Shown here in pieces: positions 60,351-64,000 of a stretch of 64,000 nucleotides of DNA. The position numbers and the translations under genes are program-made. Source of the stretch: a virus. Under the pieces are notes generated by a model. It was not told where the DNA came from, did no database searches, and saw only the letters and a list, made by a program, of their open reading frames with translations. The stretch spans positions 1-64,000 of IMG/VR virus record IMGVR_UViG_3300021389_002073, one strand, 5' to 3'. Within the stretch, counting starts at the first letter, position 1. Each line of letters starts with the position of its first letter.

Positions 60351-60960
60351 TGAAATATTTTTAACTGAAGATGATGCCGATAAGCATATGACTTTTTGCT
60401 TTGGCAGATTCAATCCACCTACACTTGGACATAAAGAAGTTTTTAAGTCAATGAAGAAAGCTGGTGGCGAATTAGAAATATATACTAGCCAAACACAAGA
60501 CGCAAAAAAGAATCCTTTAGACTATTCAACCAAAGTAGACTTTATTAGAAAAGTACATCCTGACTTTGCAAACAACGTTGTAGAAAACACAGACTTGAAT
60601 ACACTACCTAAAATTTGTACTTCATTACATGAAAGAGGTTACAATCATATAACATTTGTTGCAGGAAGTGATCGTCTTGAGATGATGTCTAAACTTATAA
60701 AAGATTATAACGGTGTCGAAGGAAAAGGACACGGTTACTATAAATTTGAAACAATGAATTTTGAATCTAGCGGACAACGTGAAGATGGTTCAGATGGCGT
60801 AGAAGGTATTAGTGGAACAATGGCAAGAGCCGATGCTGCTAACGGAGACATAAACAAATTTGCACAACATACCGGTGCAGGAGAACATGCAGATGAATTA
60901 TACGCTGCGGTTAGAAAAGGTATGGGGATCAATGATAACACAGGGGAAAATGATGAATAA
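60340..60960 (+). CDS. nucleotidyltransferase (NMNAT/cytidylyltransferase-like) with targeting-like N-terminus
   Basis: A 206-residue enzyme. FGRFNPPTLGH is the HxGH nucleotide-binding loop, FVAGSDR the central motif, and ISGTMAR the ISSTxxR motif, together typical of NMN/nicotinate adenylyltransferases and related enzymes. The N-terminus MRINEIFLTEDD precedes the catalytic domain and resembles a capsid-targeting peptide. Its natural substrate is unknown. Confidence 0.75.
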   Translation: MRINEIFLTEDDADKHMTFCFGRFNPPTLGHKEVFKSMKKAGGELEIYTSQTQDAKKNPLDYSTKVDFIRKVHPDFANNVVENTDLNTLPKICTSLHERGYNHITFVAGSDRLEMMSKLIKDYNGVEGKGHGYYKFETMNFESSGQREDGSDGVEGISGTMARADAANGDINKFAQHTGAGEHADELYAAVRKGMGINDNTGENDE

Positions 60961-61456
60961 AGAATCAGCATATGATCATCCACATGGAGCGAAGCTATCT
61001 CGTATCGGCAGAGTTCTTATGGACAAGGCTGTCACTACTAAAGACGATGCATTATCATTAGTGCTTTCAAGAGTAGGTGACGAACTAACACGCTATGGTG
61101 CGCCAGGCGGAGCAAGAAATATTGAAGAACTAGTTAAACGTTGTAAACTGCCACAAGAAAAAATTATGAAATTAATGAAGTGGGCAGAAAGTCAAAAGGA
61201 CGTTTTAGACAAAGTTAAAAATCCACCTGATAATCCAGACATGGATAAACCAGGACACGAGGAAGAAGAATCATTTTGTCCAGAATGTGCTAAGCCAAGA
61301 TTCACAGCAATGCCAGAGCATATCCAACAACAGTACGAAAGTATCAACGAAGAAAAGCAAAAAGGCGTTGACGGCAAAGTATGTTGGAAAGGATACAAAA
61401 GAATGGGCACCAAGAAGAAGGGTGGCAAAACAGTAGACAACTGCGTTAAGATGTAA
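60950..61456 (+). CDS. conserved phage protein with CPEC motif
   Basis: About 168 residues from ATG 60950, which follows AGGGGA; the upstream in-frame extension lies inside the previous gene. The first half is helical (LSRIGRVLMDKAVTTKDDAL). CPECAKP in the middle and a VCWKGYKRMGTKKKGGKTVD tail follow; this basic tail recurs in marine T4-like head proteins. Function unknown. Confidence 0.58.
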   Translation: MMNKESAYDHPHGAKLSRIGRVLMDKAVTTKDDALSLVLSRVGDELTRYGAPGGARNIEELVKRCKLPQEKIMKLMKWAESQKDVLDKVKNPPDNPDMDKPGHEEEESFCPECAKPRFTAMPEHIQQQYESINEEKQKGVDGKVCWKGYKRMGTKKKGGKTVDNCVKM

Positions 61457-61656
61457 TGACTGAGTTAGACGATATTGTTAGACTTGCCGGTATAAATGAA
61501 TTCAAAGGTTACACACCTTGGGAAGGTAGCAATATTAGTATTAGCGGTAATGAAAAGGGAGAACTAATGAAGAAGCATAAGATTGAACCAGGCACCCCTG
61601 AATGGTTTAAGTTATGGTTTTCATTACCTAAGTTCACAGGTGAGAAACCGATATGA
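61456..61656 (+). CDS. small conserved phage protein
   Basis: A 66-residue protein beginning MTELDDIVRLAGINEF, similar in style to the N-termini of neighbouring head-locus proteins. It ends with FSLPKFTGEKPI. Its ATG shares a base with the previous stop and its end overlaps the next start. Function unknown. Confidence 0.55.
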   Translation: MTELDDIVRLAGINEFKGYTPWEGSNISISGNEKGELMKKHKIEPGTPEWFKLWFSLPKFTGEKPI

Positions 61657-62867
61657 GATCATACGAATTTGTATCTGAAAAAGCAGTAAGCAAAAAGCAA
61701 CAGCAGTTCTTTGGTATAGTAAGAGCTATGCAAAAGGGCGACATGAAAAAAGGCGGCGAAGCCGGTGAAGTTGCTAAAGATATGAAAGTTTCTGATGTAA
61801 AGGACTTTGCTAAAACAAAACACAAAGGCTTACCTACAAAGAAAAAATCAGAAGGGTATGCTGATGATCAAAGAGAAAAAACACAACGCCAATTAGCTGC
61901 ACATGAAAAAGCAATGATAAAGTCAGCTAAGAAGTCTGTTGAAAAATACGAGAAGAACAAAAATAAAAACGAAGAAGCAGCAGGTGTTGGTATCGTAACA
62001 AAACAAAATGCTACCGCAGACGTTCCAGTTGGCGGAGAGTATATGAATGTTAAGAAACTGTTTCCTAAAAACAAAAAGAAAAAAACTAAAGAAGATAATG
62101 TACAAGAACTTGTTGTAAAACAGCAACGTCCTAAAATTGATGTTATTAATAACATAGCAATGAGGAAAGATAATAATCCTTTTCCATTAAGTTATAAAGA
62201 TACAGGCGGTGCAAGTTCAGGTGGTATGGTATATATCACTCCAGATAATGCTAAAAAGTTTATACAGTTTTATGATAGACGTGCAGAAGACGAACAGCAA
62301 CTAATGCTACAGGCACTAAAAAGTGTTTCAGGCTTAAAAAACTTGTTTAACAATCTTGGACTTGAAGTTGCAAAAATTGAAGCAACAAAAGAAGAAAATT
62401 ACGAAAGAGAAGATTTACCCCAAATTAAAAATAAGCACCTAGAACATATTAGACATACTGTAGAGACAGTAGAGATTGGTGACATTATTCCAGTACAAAA
62501 TGAATTTGTTCTTGAAAATTTTAAAAAGCAAGTAGATAAAATTTCAGAAGGTTCATATGCTCCTATTATTGTAGATTGCAATAACAAAATTATCAACGGA
62601 CATCATAGATATGCTGCATTACAAATGCTAGGTGAAACTGATGTAAACGTTGCTAAATTGTTTTTAACTGTAAATGCAGTAGTTGAAAACTTTGCTGACG
62701 GTAAAAAGAAAGGCAAAAGCAGACCAGGACGAGTAAAGAAGTCTGGTGCTAGTTGCAACGGATCAGTTACAAGCCTACGTAAAAAAGCAAAGAATGCAGG
62801 TGGTGAAAAAGGTAGAATGTATCACTGGTGTGCTAATATGAAATCAGGTCGTAAAAAGGGTAAATAG
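61653..62867 (+). CDS. ParB/Srx-domain protein, candidate internal head protein
   Basis: A 404-residue protein. The N-terminus MRSYEFVSEKA is close to the T4 capsid-targeting peptide (MKTYQEFIAEA). A Lys/Glu-rich region follows, then a ParB-like domain near 270-335 (EIGDIIPVQNEFVLENFKKQ, DCNNKIINGHHRYAALQ), and a basic tail with CNGS and YHWCAN. ParB-like domains can bind or cut nucleic acid; a DNA-contacting internal protein is inferred. Confidence 0.68.
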   Translation: MRSYEFVSEKAVSKKQQQFFGIVRAMQKGDMKKGGEAGEVAKDMKVSDVKDFAKTKHKGLPTKKKSEGYADDQREKTQRQLAAHEKAMIKSAKKSVEKYEKNKNKNEEAAGVGIVTKQNATADVPVGGEYMNVKKLFPKNKKKKTKEDNVQELVVKQQRPKIDVINNIAMRKDNNPFPLSYKDTGGASSGGMVYITPDNAKKFIQFYDRRAEDEQQLMLQALKSVSGLKNLFNNLGLEVAKIEATKEENYEREDLPQIKNKHLEHIRHTVETVEIGDIIPVQNEFVLENFKKQVDKISEGSYAPIIVDCNNKIINGHHRYAALQMLGETDVNVAKLFLTVNAVVENFADGKKKGKSRPGRVKKSGASCNGSVTSLRKKAKNAGGEKGRMYHWCANMKSGRKKGK

Positions 62868-62871
62868 TAAT

Positions 62872-63162
62872 ATGAAACTTAATGAATTATTCAATGCCAT
62901 TGAGCAAAATAAAAAGAGAATGGAATCTGCTACAGCAGGTGCTACAGCATCAGGCAGTATTGCCACTGTTGTAAGTCCACAACTTGCTATTGGCAAGGGT
63001 TCAATTGGTAATAAAAGTTATACAGGTTCTCCAGGAAAAAGCGGTACAAGTGCGCCTAAACCGCCTAAAACTGTGCAGAAGAAGAAAAAAGACGGCACAG
63101 CAGTAAATGCACTAGACATGAAAGGAAACATTTTTGGTGGCGGCGCTGCGCTTAAAAGATAA
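62872..63162 (+). CDS. small Gly/Ser/Lys-rich protein, head-locus
   Basis: A 96-residue low-complexity protein starting MKLNELFNAIEQNKKRM, another targeting-like N-terminus, followed by Ala/Gly/Ser repeats and a basic PKPPKTVQKKKKDGT stretch. No fold is recognised. It ends inside the late element of the next gene. Probably virion-associated. Confidence 0.5.
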   Translation: MKLNELFNAIEQNKKRMESATAGATASGSIATVVSPQLAIGKGSIGNKSYTGSPGKSGTSAPKPPKTVQKKKKDGTAVNALDMKGNIFGGGAALKR

Positions 63163-63165
63163 ATA
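63158..63165 (+). promoter_or_regulatory. late promoter element (GATAAATA)
   Basis: GATAAATA, then TTAGT, then the ATG at 63171. It overlaps the previous stop codon. Confidence 0.68.
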
Positions 63166-63170
63166 TTAGT

Positions 63171-63461
63171 ATGGAAAAGAAGCCCGATCATGAAGCCACA
63201 ATGGCAAAAGCAGAATTAGCAAACGTTGCTAAGAATGCCATTGCGCTATATAAAATGATTGAGCCAGGCGACGAATTACAAGGTTGGATTAGCAGTTATA
63301 TTACTCTATCTAACGATTACTTAGATTCTGTTCGTGAAAGAATGGAGTATGAGATTCAGGCAGATAATGCTATGAATAAAGGAGAACGAGAATACGAAGC
63401 TGGGACTTGCGAAAGTATTCGAGATAAACTAACAACAGAGTGGGAGCTCTTAAAAGGATAG
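63171..63461 (+). CDS. conserved helical phage protein
   Basis: A 96-residue acidic, helical protein (TMAKAELANVAKNAIALYKM, then WISSYITLSNDYLDSVRERM). From memory, similar proteins accompany head genes in marine T4-like phages. A late element with a 5-nt gap precedes it. Function unknown. Confidence 0.6.
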   Translation: MEKKPDHEATMAKAELANVAKNAIALYKMIEPGDELQGWISSYITLSNDYLDSVRERMEYEIQADNAMNKGEREYEAGTCESIRDKLTTEWELLKG

Positions 63462-63465
63462 CATC

Positions 63466-64000
63466 ATGGACTTTAGAAATTTATTAAACAAACTTCCAAG
63501 AGAGGAAGCAAAAAACGAAAACACGTTTGACGGTACGCTAGAAAGTATAGCAAGAGCCGCTAACGTTGATTATAAACCACAAGCAGTTGTATTTGAAGGT
63601 TATACAGATGACGAAGTTAGAGAACTTTGCCATTCAAAAGACCACGATTGTGCAACAACTGTTAACCATCCATTATATGGTAAAGGTAAACCAGTTTACG
63701 AAAGTCATGCTATTCCAGATGACAACGGTAATGTTGAGTGGTACGATGTACAATTTAAACACGGTGTAGAAAAGAAAGTTCCAGCAGCAGACATGGAAAT
63801 TGTTACACTAGAAGAACACGGTGCTGCTAAACCTAAAAAGAAAAAAGCCAAAGAAGATGCTAAAGTTGAAAAAGATTCTAAGTCCAAAGAAGTAAAAGAA
63901 TCAGATGACGAAGTTGCAAAAACTGTAAACGAAGAGCTATCCGAAAAAGACAAAGATACAGAATTTGCACGTTGGTTAAAGAAAACTCATAACAAAGATG
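63466..64000 (+). CDS. conserved protein, truncated by the window's right edge
   Basis: From ATG 63466 the frame stays open to the last base (178 codons). It starts MDFRNLLNKLPREE and has a small beta domain (HAIPDDNGNVEWYDVQFKHG), then a Lys/Glu-rich segment (PKKKKAKEDAKVEKDS). A head or scaffold protein is possible from the neighbourhood; the C-terminus is not visible. Confidence 0.55.
   Translation, partial: MDFRNLLNKLPREEAKNENTFDGTLESIARAANVDYKPQAVVFEGYTDDEVRELCHSKDHDCATTVNHPLYGKGKPVYESHAIPDDNGNVEWYDVQFKHGVEKKVPAADMEIVTLEEHGAAKPKKKKAKEDAKVEKDSKSKEVKESDDEVAKTVNEELSEKDKDTEFARWLKKTHNKD

Noticed and set aside
1-64000. tRNA genes, CRISPR arrays, insertion sequences, integrase or attachment sites
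   Set aside because: No cloverleaf-like sequence, spaced direct repeats, transposase motif or recombinase motif was noticed; intergenic gaps are all shorter than about 180 nt.

Overview
The window reads as a contiguous piece of a large, AT-rich, T4-like marine myovirus genome (cyanophage/pelagiphage type). The evidence is a T4 gp44-type clamp-loader subunit, PhoH, MazG, ThyX, UvdE, a histone H1-like small protein, a tryptophan-halogenase homologue, A-type Fe-S carrier and IscU, a run of very large fibre-type virion proteins, a lysis cassette, and repeated T4 late-promoter elements (ATAAATA-like). No photosynthesis genes, tRNAs, rRNAs, CRISPR arrays, transposons or integrases were seen. The host cannot be named from sequence alone; the low GC would fit SAR11-like or other low-GC marine bacteria.

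Layout. Positions 1-20203 are an accessory island of tailoring enzymes: eight radical SAM proteins (all with intact CX3CX2C), seven 2-oxoglutarate/Fe(II) or cupin-type hydroxylase-like proteins, two short-chain dehydrogenases, a PLP aminotransferase-like protein, a QueC/PP-loop ATPase-like protein, a methyltransferase-like protein, a GNAT-like protein, two paralogous proteins of unknown function and two glycosyltransferase-like proteins. The island is built as alternating blocks on opposite strands. Divergent blocks start from facing late promoters at about 2.8, 7.87 and 13.2 kb, and convergent blocks overlap at their 3' ends by 23-27 bp. Positions 20230-31072 carry early/metabolic genes: H1-like, thyX, a sialyltransferase-like enzyme, queD, kdsA, a glycosyltransferase, a phosphomannomutase-like HAD protein, uvdE, iscA, superoxide dismutase and iscU. 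Positions 31155-43653 are a virion fibre/adhesin operon headed by a 2218-residue protein. Positions 43655-50624 hold a DnaE-like fragment, the halogenase homologue, a GroES-like protein, mazG, a cytidylyltransferase, the clamp loader, another hydroxylase, a ferredoxin and phoH. Positions 50797-54840 hold conserved unknowns and the lysis cassette (GH19-type endolysin, spanin-like pair, extra lipoprotein, holin candidates). Positions 54870-58518 hold dnaJ, peptide deformylase and clpA. Positions 58508-64000 are mostly small virion or internal-head candidates, several with N-termini resembling T4 capsid-targeting peptides.

How the parts may work together. The island would need many [4Fe-4S] clusters and iron, and the same window encodes IscU, IscA, a ferredoxin and a superoxide dismutase, so an Fe-S supply arm for the radical SAM/2OG enzymes is a reasonable inference. 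No precursor peptide is visible, so the substrate (virion protein, glycan, nucleotide or small molecule) is unknown.

A second signal is regulatory. Many genes have the late element ending exactly 5 nt before the ATG, and two others have a sigma70-type -10 ending exactly 6 nt before the ATG. Both spacings predict transcription starting at or next to the A of the start codon, that is, leaderless mRNAs. There is no stretch over 300 bases without a gene.
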